A stretch of 64,000 nucleotides of DNA from Lasiodiplodia sp. COLG20 (Eukaryota > Ascomycota > Dothideomycetes > Botryosphaeriales > Botryosphaeriaceae): NCBI GenBank assembly GCA_009801085.1, contig VNWV01000008.1:682001-746000 (forward strand), read 5' to 3'. This document shows positions 1-9,897 of the stretch, piece by piece (position 1 is the stretch's first letter; every line of letters starts with the position of its first letter). A program made the position numbers and the translations under genes. Below the pieces are notes generated by a model. That model did no database searches. It saw nothing but the letters and a program-made list of their open reading frames with translations, and was not told where the DNA came from.

Positions 1-497
1 GCTTGGTTGTTAATAGGGGCGAAAGTAGAAATGGCTATGAACGCGGCATGGACAATGGATTGGTGTTGTTCGTCGCTTGTTGATGGTCGTGAGCTGTGAC
101 ACAGAGGTGTCCGTGTCGTCATATTTGTGATGGTACACAAACGGCGCTAGCGTTGGCCAAGCAACCACCACGATCCCCTGTCACCGCCGCTTTCGCTCCG
201 CTTTCTTGGTCCTCGACCAATCAGCACCCCTCGCCCCACAAGCTCGCAACGCTGCATCCGCATGCGCTCCGCCTTTGTTTGTTGTCCTCTGCTGGTCTGG
301 CCCGTCTCTCTCCACACTGTGGCGCGATCGAAGTTTAAACATTGCCATTGTTTACATCTAGCCCCTGCCTTTCTGTCCACCATTTCATCCCCTATCCTCA
401 TCCCATGTCCCACAAACAATTCCATCCTTTGCCAATTCGTAATATTTGTGCTGATGCAAGTATTCTCACCTGTTGTCTCAGGTGAATTCCAATGTTT
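1..497. other. Intergenic, left edge
   Basis: No gene is supportable here. The short open frames on both strands overlap each other and show no conserved motif. The stretch lies downstream of the minus-strand RNase H-like gene and probably holds its 3' untranslated region. Confidence 0.4.
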
Positions 498-1688
498 CTA
501 ATAATGATGTGCTGCAACTGCGAAGTGTAAACAAAGCCGATCGTCTCGTGTTATTAGTGTAGCAAGCGCCAACAAGGGCATCAACCTGCACAATGGCGTA
601 GTCGAAACCACGTCATGTCGAAAAGAAACCAGGGTAGCGGCACAACCAGACTTCTCGTTCTGAGATGCCAGGATAGTCCAGAGTTTGCGTATTTGTTGTC
701 CGCTGAGGTCTGAGTGAGTTGATTCACCAGAAGCCTGTGACGAAGTTATCAGAGACGAAATATTGAACAGGATGGAGACCATCATACCTGTCCGTCTACT
801 GCCAGATCCGCCATAGGGCATGATCCAGGAGCCTCCCGAGGGATATTTGGTTTCCCGAAATGGCCTAGCCTGTTTGGCCAACTTGTCTGCCTCCATATTG
901 CCACTGACCTCCCATTTCGGATCTTGCTCCCCCATATGGGCCTTGACCCACCGGAGTGTTACTTTCTTCCCTAAACCCATCAAACTTTTTGTGTATTTGT
1001 GGATCCACTGCGAATACCTGACGAGCCCATCACGATGAGTTGTCAAGCTCGCATCAGGCACGTGGCAATCAACGTGGTTGAGGACAGTCTGGGAGTCTGT
1101 GAAGACCGTGATCTGGGTGATGTCTTTGTTGTTTCTGTACTCCCACAAGGCGATGCGCAGTGCCAATGCGACGGCAAAGGCTTCTGCCTCGTTGTTGTCG
1201 GTAATGGCCGACAGGGTGCGGCATTCACTCTCCCACCAATCTTTCAACTCGGCTGGAGGATGCCACACGACCGCCGCTCCTGACCCCGGGTCGCCCTTGA
1301 CATATGAGCCATCGGTGAAGAACGAGAGCTCGCCCGTCTTCGTATTGATCTTGCACGCCAGCTGCGCGTCTTTGATTGACTCTTCCCAGTCTTTGATGAC
1401 AATTTCCCCAGGGTAATAAGTATTCCTGGAGCGGACGAAATGGTGCCTTGCCCGTTTTGCTGTGCACGAGGGCGAGGCGGGGGTGTCATTTGAGTCTAAG
1501 GTCAGTGACTCGAATGTATTTATGACATGGTCGGTCTCAGGGACTGGGGGTGTAGTTTCTTGGTTATGCGAGGCAGAGGGAGCTGTATTCACGCCAGTCA
1601 GCAGTATCGTCTTCATCAAGAGTAGAGAAAGGAAGCTCGCCGCCAGTCTTGGTCGCTTCTGAGGACGTCGAGGTCGCACATTCGCCAT
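498..1688 (-). CDS. Stand-alone RNase H-fold protein (first of two)
   Basis: An intronless frame of 396 codons carrying an RNase H type-1 fold, the enzyme that cuts RNA in RNA:DNA hybrids. The four acidic residues expected for metal binding are all visible: D126 in FFTDGS, E167 in NNEAEA, D198 in VFTDSQ and D268 in GNMEADKLAK. The late histidine is also present (H251, in WVKAHMGEQ). About 115 residues of Ser/Thr-rich sequence precede the fold. The C-terminal 100 residues show no recognisable domain and may include unspliced intron. No reverse transcriptase or gag-like frame flanks it, so it looks like a free-standing gene or a domesticated retrotransposon fragment. The start is uncertain: another ATG frame at 1812 (out of frame by one, low-complexity Ser/Glu) overlaps the 5' end and could be an alternative first exon. 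The second copy type is at 55.1 kb. Confidence 0.7.
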   Translation of the reverse strand: MANVRPRRPQKRPRLAASFLSLLLMKTILLTGVNTAPSASHNQETTPPVPETDHVINTFESLTLDSNDTPASPSCTAKRARHHFVRSRNTYYPGEIVIKDWEESIKDAQLACKINTKTGELSFFTDGSYVKGDPGSGAAVVWHPPAELKDWWESECRTLSAITDNNEAEAFAVALALRIALWEYRNNKDITQITVFTDSQTVLNHVDCHVPDASLTTHRDGLVRYSQWIHKYTKSLMGLGKKVTLRWVKAHMGEQDPKWEVSGNMEADKLAKQARPFRETKYPSGGSWIMPYGGSGSRRTGMMVSILFNISSLITSSQASGESTHSDLSGQQIRKLWTILASQNEKSGCAATLVSFRHDVVSTTPLCRLMPLLALATLITRDDRLCLHFAVAAHHY

Positions 1689-2697
1689 GACTGTGGCTGG
1701 TGCTTCGCTTCTCTTTAGAGGAACTTGTGTTGATGGAACTTTGCTCAGCGTCGCCGCCTTCTCCTGACTCTTCCGATAAACAAGAAAGTGGTTGATAGTA
1801 ACTTTCTGTCATTCTGTCGAGAATCTGAGTACATATTCTGTCTCGTCAAAATCAGTTTGAGAGTTGGGAACCAAAGGTGGGTGGGTGTTGGTGGAGAGAG
1901 TGGGAATCAGAGCAGCGGGGGAATTTGCGACGAGGCAAAGAGGCCGGCAGTGGTGGCTAGCGACGGAGGCAGTAGGGCGCTATTGAAGCAAACACGCTCG
2001 AGGGTGGACCGAGCCCATCCAACCAGTTTTGAGGCTGCGCAGTGGAGCGTCAACGGGTTGAAATGGGGTGCCACTTTGCAAGCGGAACTTGGATGGATGT
2101 CATTATTCAAAAGCGATGCTCTCATTTAGAGAGATTTAGCATAGCTGCACAACGTAGAGGGAGAGGGGAGGAGTTCAAGAGCATGGATAGAATATCTTTG
2201 CAGATCTACATGGCTCATTTCACCCTCACGACCTCCTGCAGAGAGACATGATTCTATCTACAGGTGTCGCCAGCTTGTTATTCAGTTCCCTGCATCAAGA
2301 TCAGTTTTCGAAAAAGATCCTCATCCCGCGCACACAAAGCGCACAAGTTGATTTGCATATGAGATGTTGCGATGGGCTGCACAATGGGATGCGTGTCTGC
2401 CTATGTCCTGCTGCGCGGATCGCCAGCATGCTTCGCTACGCACAGGCTCTCCATGTAGGATCTGAGCCAAGGACGCTTCATGCTTTAGTAATATTCCGGT
2501 CGAAGCTTGTTGCAGGCTCTTAGGTGTGGTCTCACCCGAATTTCCCCCTTCTCTCAGCATATTCCGAGTTCACAGGCTCTTGATCATGGGGGAGAGAGGG
2601 GGGAAGAAAGATGCGGGTTGCGCCAAATGTAGATTCAAGAGAGATTGCTTTGCAAAGCGCTTGAAACTATGCTGCAGAGGTAGAATGACAGGGGTGT
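1689..2697. other. Intergenic, upstream of the RNase H-like gene
   Basis: This holds the presumed promoter of the RNase H-like gene and the 3' flank of the next minus-strand gene. An 82-codon minus-strand frame (ATG at 1812) may be an alternative first exon. I see nothing else convincing. Confidence 0.35.
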
Positions 2698-4187
2698 CTA
2701 TCGAGACCCGGCAAACCATGAATTTATGATGGCCGTCTTTTCTTGCTCCGTTAAAGTTCGCATCTCCTCTTCACCCTGCCATACCGACGCCACAGCAACG
2801 CACTCCTCCTCAGTGGGCTTTCGGGAAATGGCCCTTTCGATAGATTTTTGAATACCCATGAGGGTGTGCCCTGCCAATCCAATCCCTCCTAACAATACAC
2901 ATCAGTATAGAACTTCAAAGGCAATCAGCGGAGGCTCCTTGGCTTACCAGCTGCGGGTTTGACCGCCAAACCACCAACACCCTTCACGAAACCTTTCACA
3001 AAACCTTTAGTCCCTTCTTCCTTTGCGCCTTTCACGGGCTGCACGAAGAAGCCGGCAATACCATCATACAAGCCATATCCAAACCCCTGGTCAAATCAAC
3101 ATCAGCACGAGACACAGCACAGAGGTCCTCCGAAGTCAACGCACCTTCCCAGCCGCCGCCAAACCCGACGTGAACCCCACAATCTTCTCGTCCTTCCTCA
3201 CCGTCTCATCGCCGTACAACCGCGGCATATTGTGCACCTCCCGCGCCAACCCGTGCGTGTACGCGCCCGGCGCCGCCAGCCCCATCCCAATGGCCTTCGC
3301 GAGCCCCTTCCCCGACGTGGCCACCTCCTCCGCAAACCGGTCCAGCCTCTCCGCCCCGCTCTGCTTCCTCGCGACCCGCGCCTCTCTCGACCCCCCGTCA
3401 CCAGAACCGACAGACAACGACGACGCCGACGAGGGCGCCACCGCTAGAGCGAGGCTACTGGACGCGGCCGAATGGCTCCCCGGCCCGTAGACATCGCCGC
3501 CCGCGGCGGACGCCGGAGACAGTGCGGCAGCAGAAGAGCTCCTCCGGATGCTCCCCGCGGCCTGCTGCTGCTGCTGCTGCTGCTCCTCAGCCTTCTTGCG
3601 GAACGACCGCATCGAGGTCTTGGATGCGCTGCGCTGGATCTCGTAGACGGTGCTGAACGTGCTGGTCTTCTCGTCTCTTTGTTCGTCGTCATAAACCCGG
3701 ATGCTGTGTTAATTTCCCCCCCCCCCCGGTTAGTTCTCGAACAAAACATCAAGACGAGCAGGGGGTTGGGCACTGCTCACAGCTCTACATTCGCCCCGTC
3801 CAACACCTTCTCATTCACCAACACCGCGGCCGCGAGCGTCGATAGCCGGATGTCGCGGTCGGTGGCGCTCTTGATGCGCCACTCGGCCGGGCGGCTGGGC
3901 AGCACCAGGCAGCGGCCGGTGGGCGACTCGTAGGGCGGCGGGAGGTCGGTCGACTCGGCGCTGACGACGTGCAGGCCGTCGTTGCAGGGCACGGGTTTGC
4001 GGACGACGACCTGGAGGCCATCGTCGGGGCGGGGGGCGACATGGAGACCGTCGTCGGAGACGAGTTGTGGTTGCTTTTGTTTACCACTCGCGGAATTAGG
4101 CGTATTCGGATGCTCTGTCCAGACAGGGATGGGGAGTGAGCATCCTTCGCTCGTTGTAGCGTCGTTTTTTAGTTGTGAGGATGTCAT
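2698..4187 (-). CDS. PPPY-motif protein with sterol-glucosyltransferase-type glycine-rich tail
   Basis: Four exons: 4187-3781, 3703-3145, 3086-2948 and 2888-2698, giving 431 residues with phase-consistent GT-AG junctions. The N-terminal third is disordered. It holds three short repeats of D-G-L-[HQ]-V (about residues 46 to 75) and an LPPPY motif, which in other proteins binds WW domains such as those of Rsp5-type ubiquitin ligases. The middle has a seven-glutamine run encoded by CAG/CTG repeats (3561-3590). The C-terminal part, GFGYGLYDGIAG followed by GFVKGFVKGVGGLAVKP and GIGLAGHTLMGI, resembles the amphipathic Gly/Lys-rich segment found downstream of the catalytic domain in many fungal sterol 3-beta-glucosyltransferases and in Vps13/Atg2-like tails. 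No glycosyltransferase domain is present. A membrane- or lipid-associated adaptor is my inference only. The start at 4187 was chosen as the first ATG that begins a fungal-like N-terminus; an upstream frame to 4343 lacks an ATG that fits better. Confidence 0.72.
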
Positions 4188-4710
4188 GGCGGGAATGATT
4201 GTAATGTGTAGGTTGGGATGGAAGCCTGGGGTACCTCGAAACTTCAAGAAAGATAAACAGGCTACGACACCACCGCAAAGGGATCCATTGTGGCTTGCCG
4301 CACTACTGCGTGGGGCGGAGCTAATGATGCACGTTCCTGGCAAGCATTAGTGTTGGGTCGAAAAAGTTTTGAGGTTGTGATTGGCTGACGATCTTGGTTT
4401 AAAGTATTTTTAGTTTCTTGGGGGCCAGAGATTCAAAAAGCACTGATACCCCACACCTGCTGGCGACCAGAGCTCCCGGGTGCCCTAACTGCAAGATTTT
4501 CTTAAGTATACAGCATCAGAGCCGCATATGGAACCAACTAATTGATGTGCTCCAAATTGCCGTTTGTGGTTAGACCGGACAGATCGACATTCTTCTAAAT
4601 TTATCTTTACGTCCGAAGAGAACTGTCACTGTTTGTTTTCTTCTCCAGTGTGGAAGGAAACTTAGTTTTTCCCCTATAAAAAGATCCAGAACAAGGGAGG
4701 AGAAGTGTTC
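4188..4710. other. Intergenic between two minus-strand genes
   Basis: Promoter region of the PPPY-motif gene and 3' flank of the DUF6536 gene. No further gene is visible. Confidence 0.4.
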
Positions 4711-6850
4711 CTACGCATACTCTTCGCCTTTGTGTGGTGACGTAACGTCGCTGCTGGTGAATGAACAATGTCCGACTTCTCCGTTCGACATGCTCGGTAC
4801 AACACCCCACATCACCTTCCCCTCATGATGCTCACCATCACCTAATGGGGGATGGCATGATGCTGAGATCACCAAGCTACAGTGACCCGCGTATGGCATG
4901 GGATGCCGAACTTTCAAAAAAGGAAGAAGGTAAATCCCCAGAACAATCAAGAAAAACCCAGCACCAAGCACTATACCACTCAAGGGTGAGTATTCGGTAG
5001 TACATTTCGATTCCGCGGTTACAAAATTTCCGTTTCTGTCTTGAATCTCAAGGCGAGTAAGAAACAATGTTTGAGAAAGTAGCCAGTGAAGACCCCCAGA
5101 AGCTATTGTCAGTGGCACCGCCCATTTGTACGGTAGCTGAAGGAAATACGTGCTTCTCTGATGGCCTTGAGGCCTTGTAACACGTAGCCCTTTCCTTTCC
5201 GAAGCGTACGTGTTCCATTCTCGTTCAGAACACATAGATGTACAGAGCCGATTCAAAGAGAAATAGGATAAAGATAGCAGGATCTGTGGTGAGTTTGAAA
5301 TGAATGCGTTCAGAAGTATTCCCGTCGAATCGAAGGATTTTGGTGCAGATCCCACTCGACGAGGAGATGCCGTGCCCCAAGCAAAGGGAGGACCGCTGAT
5401 GAATAATACAATGAGGCAAGTGGTGAAAACAGCTACCCCTAGTATGGCCCTAGTAGGAGATTAGCTTGCAATGAAATAACTGTTCAATCAGGCGACTTGA
5501 CTCGATAGAATATTTACTTACATCACTGGTCTTAGGATAACATGTCGCTCGCCTGATATATCAGTGGAGGGTCCACTGTACGGCTCGTAGGTCTTGCTTG
5601 GCGTTTTCCCGCAAATCACAGCTTTCCTATAGAGGGTACACATACCCTTGGTCCCTGCGTCAGGCCTTTTCAGGAAAGAGCATATTGCATCCCCGATCGT
5701 CACTATTTGAAAGAACAGTGACCTACGTATCGTCCATAACATCGCGCAGAGTTTGATGGTGTTACAAACTATGACAATGATAATGAAATGGACACTGATC
5801 TGGACTTTGCTTCCGCTTGAATTTGGCGTTGCGAAACCATGGGCGATATGAAAGGGTGGTTGTCCATTGTCAACCGTCACCCACGGGAATGAATCGTAAG
5901 TGATAAGGCCCTGGAGACCCTCTGTTTCCGTTACATGGATAATGTGATTCGGCGGCAAGTTGAAGGCTGTTCCATCGCAGAACTTAATTTCACCAAAATG
6001 TGTGATATTTGGTGCTGTGATATTTGGTGGAGGGTTATTCAGGCAAGCGGGGTTTGCTTCCGAAATGTTCAATGTCGCTACAAGATTGTCCGCAATGAGG
6101 TATAGCGTCTCTGTTCCGCTGACGTACTGTGTTGCGTATTGAGACTTCCATTGTTCGTTTGTGAGGTTGTGGGCGCCGGTCCTATTGAGCCAGGAAATAG
6201 TCGAAGAGTCGCCTACGCTCACAATCTGGACTTCATAGTCCCGTCCAATAGTGACCTTGAAGACGGCGGAGTTGTAGTTTCGGTGTTCAGTGGTAAGACT
6301 CGTGCTAGGAATTGATATTAACTTACAAGAGGTGCAACGGGATCGAGGAAAAAGCAAGTAGAAACCCAACCAATGCTCGCTTTCGTTCGATATGAAAAAA
6401 GTTTCGTATGCTCAGAATTCCGATATCCAACCATGTCCCATTGTCGTGTGCCGCATCAATTTCCTCGCGGGTGGGAGCACAGAGGATCTGCATGCAGTAG
6501 TTGCTCGAGGTCAGAAGGATGGTGCTCAAGATATTGATGAAGAGGTGACAAGCCATGTTCCAAGCATCAGTCTCCTTTTTTGTGCCTCTGAATATTGTTC
6601 CAATGCCACCACTAGAGCCACCATAGCGGAAAAGTCCAAGGAGGAGCAGGCAGAGGTTGCAAATGAGGACAAAGCTAGTTGCCCAAAACCCAACATACAC
6701 GCCTCCTCGCCACGCAGTGGAAGATTTAGCTACTTTAAGTGCTGCAAGCCCCTTCGTAGGGGTGAGAATCCTCGCCCATGAAAATGGAGAGCGTTGCTTG
6801 GGATGATGTGCCGGTGGCAACGATACCGCATTGGAGGAATTGGGTCTCAT
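4711..6850 (-). CDS. DUF6536-family multi-span membrane protein
   Basis: Three exons: 6850-6327, 6304-5522 and 5449-4711, summing to 2046 bases (681 residues). The first intron is only 22 bases by this reading, which is unusually short, so that boundary may be slightly off. The N-terminal block matches the DUF6536 family of filamentous fungi: WRGGVYVGFWATSFVLICN, then GIGTIFRG, HLFINILSTILL, SNYCMQILCAPTREEID and WLDIGILSIRN, ending in IPLHL and NSAVF. Helices lie around residues 50-75, 110-135 and 160-175. They are followed by a large N-glycosylation-rich loop (several NxT/NxS sites) and at least four further helices, including one before RRSLFFQI and three in exon 3. This is probably a plasma-membrane or vacuolar protein. 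No enzymatic motif is present and the family has no assigned function. The tail is rich in His and Gly. Confidence 0.82.
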
Positions 6851-7002
6851 GATTTATAGTCAGTATAATTCCTCATTCAAGTCATGTTCCAAGCTTACCC
6901 GTCCCAATTATCCTCAATTTCAGACGTTCGTCCGCTGTTACGCTGAAGTAGCTCATTGCCTTCATTTTGTGGACGTAGAGAGGCCATTGTTCCCGTGTTG
7001 GA

Positions 7003-7041
<39 letters not shown>

Positions 7042-8105
7042 ATAGAAGCGGTCGACAGAATATGGTATGGTAGCATGGCTACTCATGGGCGTAGCTGATA
7101 TTTAAATCGACATTTACGTCGCTAGAATTGCTCACATGATAGCACTAAAAAGGGTGTTGTGTGCTATGTCACCATGGCATTGCTGCGACTTCATGCCGAA
7201 AATGATGCTATTTATGCTGACTGCGTAACACGACGCAAAGCTGAACGAGGCTGTGTAGTGTTGTGTAATTTCGTAAGGCAGAAAAGCACATTCTCGCATT
7301 CCGAAGCCAAACTGCATGTCACTGCAGGCAACAGGCCTTATCTCCCCCGCCTTTCGCCTCGCTGCCTGCACTGCTGCCTCCACTTTCACCTCCCCGAGGC
7401 TCACCACTTTCCGAATCTGTTGATTTGTCAAGCATCAGCCCTTTCTGCCATCCTCATGGTGTTGAATTTCGCGGTCAATAATAAGTTTAGATAAGCTACT
7501 GGAGAGGTGAGAGCAGAGGCGGCAGTATAAGCGAGGGCAGAGAAGATGCGTTTGACAACTTATTATTTACCGAAGGATGAAGTGAGAGACAGGGAGGAAG
7601 GGACGATTCTGTGCGACGCAGCACGGCGCACACATGCAGCAGTTTCATCTAAATCTGTACATTCTGGTAAGAGCAAGTAACTGTTAGCTAATCGTTTTCA
7701 CAATGGCGAAACATTGAAGTTCTTGGGAAACTCTACTCATTGGTTGCAGATCAACCCAATGCCCATTGTTTCGAGCGGCAAGAAAGGTTTTACATACTCT
7801 AGTCACTGTCTTGGGAGTAGATATTCAGATCGTATTAATCCGCTCCCCATTCTACTAACATGGCTGGATAACGTGAGGTGTTTCCCGAGACCTAATTGTG
7901 GCTTGGTCGGCGAATCACAATCACGAATGCGAAATATACTCTGGAAAAAGCCATCACTTAAGCAGAAGTGACAAGAACGTCTAGCATTGAATCTAGATCA
8001 CACTCCACAGTCTGCCCGATCAACATGCAAAGCCTACATAATCATGACCGTCCCAAACCCATATATCATAGAATACAAGAAGAATATGACATCCCTCATT
8101 TTAGT
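6851..8105. other. Intergenic with long poly-T tract
   Basis: No convincing gene. It contains an uninterrupted run of about 33 T (7005-7037) and AT-rich flanks. The right end is the 3' flank of the acyl-CoA dehydrogenase gene. Confidence 0.4.
7005..7037. repeat. Homopolymer T tract, about 33 nt
   Basis: An uninterrupted T run on the plus strand. Read on the minus strand it is a poly-A tract following AT-rich sequence, so it could be a microsatellite or the tail of a retroposed copy. No flanking target-site duplication is obvious. Confidence 0.9.
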
Positions 8106-9897
8106 TTACAACTTCATTCCCAACGCCTTGTGTACTCTCAGAGACTGCCTGATACTCAGGTCCAGCATGATCTCCTCGGAGCCACCAGGAATGGCGTAGG
8201 CGCGCACGTCCCTGTACAGACGCTCGATGCGGCCGCCCTGTCCGCCACGGGAGTAGGACAGACCGCCGAAGATCTGCGAGGCCTCGCGGGCGCAGAACTC
8301 GAAGGTGGTGGTGGCCTGGGCCTTCAAGCTGGCGATGGCGCCGCCGAGCTTGAGCATGGCCTCCATGTCGCTCATGCGCTGGCACTGGAAGATGAGGTTC
8401 TCGAGCCAGTTGTACGAGGCCTCGATCTGGCGGGCCATGTGGGCGAGCTTGAGGCGGATGACGGGGTGGTCGATGAGCTTCTTGCCGAAGGTGCGGCGCT
8501 TGTGGGCGTACTTGACGCAGTCCTCGTAGCACACGCGCGAGAAGCGCAGGCACTGGATGATGATGCCGATGCGCTCGTGGTTGAAGTTGGTCATGATGAC
8601 CTTGAAGCCCTGGTTCTCCTTGCCAATCAGGTTCTCGACGGGCACCTTGACGTCCTCAAAGGTGATGTAGGTGGTGCCGCTGCTCCACACACCCTGGCAG
8701 TCCATGCGGCGGGTGCTGACGCCACCCATGTCGCGCTCAATGAGCAGGACGGACACACCGTTCATGCCCTTGTCGCTAGTGCGGACGGCGGTGGTGAAGT
8801 AGTCACACCAGATACCGTTGGTGATCCACTTCTTCTCGCCGTTCACGATATAGTGCTTGCCATCCTCCGAGAGCTTAGCCTCGCAGGTCAGGTTCGCGAC
8901 ATCACTACCAGCATCTGCCATCTGTTAGCCTTTGAAACGTTAAGAAAGTTTAAAAATAAGCTTACCGGGCTCGGTGATAGCCAAGCAAATACGCTTGTCA
9001 CCGCTCAGGATGCCGGGCAGAATTCTGTTGACGAGCTCCTTCTTGCCGTGCTTGACGACAGGCGGGCAACCGATACCGTAACCGCCAATGACGTTCCACA
9101 CGAAACCACCGCTTCCAGAGCGCGACAGCTCGTCGGTCAGCAGCAGCTCGTGGAAGAGATCCCACTTCTCCGGCTCCACGCTTGCCACGCGCTTATCCGT
9201 AAGGTGCTTGGGCCATTCATGAAGACCAAGAAGACCCGCAAGATAACCCCTCTCGCCCATGGCCTTGTATATCTCATCCGGCACCTTCTTGGCCTCGTCC
9301 CACTCGGTGACGTTCGGGATAATCTCGTTGTCGACCCATTCGCGGATTTCGGCGCGGAGATCGGCGTGCGTCTGGTTGAAGTAGGGGGAGTGGTACTATG
9401 GGCAAATGTCAGACCACATTCTTCCTGCAGCGTCGCGGCTACTTACAGTCTGGTACCAGGACGGGTCGGAGAACGGAATCAAGTCACCAAACTGATCGAG
9501 GGGCTCGAAGTCCTCCTGGGGAACGGCAGACACGGTGCCAGACTCAGCCTTCGGCGCCGCCTTGGGCGTCTTCGGCGGCGAGGGAGGAGCAGCAGCAGGC
9601 TTGGGCTTGCTGTCGAGCGAGCCGACCTGAAGCTGCTTCTGGTACTTCTTCAGGATGCCCTCATTGTGGTATTTCCAGAACTGCTTCGAAGCATCCTTGC
9701 CGGCAACACGTTGGAGGACTGCGGGGGAGAGTTAGCTTTAGGGGAGCCATCACATGATGGAGCCACGCACTCTTCTTGCCGCCGGGGTGCTCGTCCTGGA
9801 ACTTTGTCAGGTCGTAGACATCTTCGTCGACGATGATCCACAGGTTATCGGGCTTGCTGCGCTCAGCCACATCAGCCTTGGAAAACGTTCCCGACAT
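8106..9897 (-). CDS. Acyl-CoA dehydrogenase with N-terminal cytochrome b5 domain
   Basis: Four exons: 9897-9771, 9718-9447, 9395-8966 and 8914-8106, giving 545 residues. Residues 1-78 are a cytochrome b5 heme domain with the HPGG heme ligand (H37) and a second candidate ligand, H60, in FWKYHNEG. A Pro/Ala/Lys linker (about residues 85-115) leads into an acyl-CoA dehydrogenase. Family hallmarks seen are AITEPDAGSD, GEKKWITNG, WSSGTTYI, NHERIGI and, near the C-terminus, AIPGGSEEIML. It should oxidise an acyl-CoA thioester with FAD, with electrons possibly passing through the fused heme domain. This fusion is known in fungi. There is no clear N-terminal mitochondrial presequence and no C-terminal SKL-type signal (it ends in GMKL), so location is open. 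It is divergent from the alcohol dehydrogenase, with 1.4 kb between the starts. Confidence 0.93.

Noticed and set aside
7968..9836. 622-codon plus-strand open frame
   Set aside because: It is antisense to the acyl-CoA dehydrogenase, crosses its introns and has no domain. It is a codon-bias shadow.
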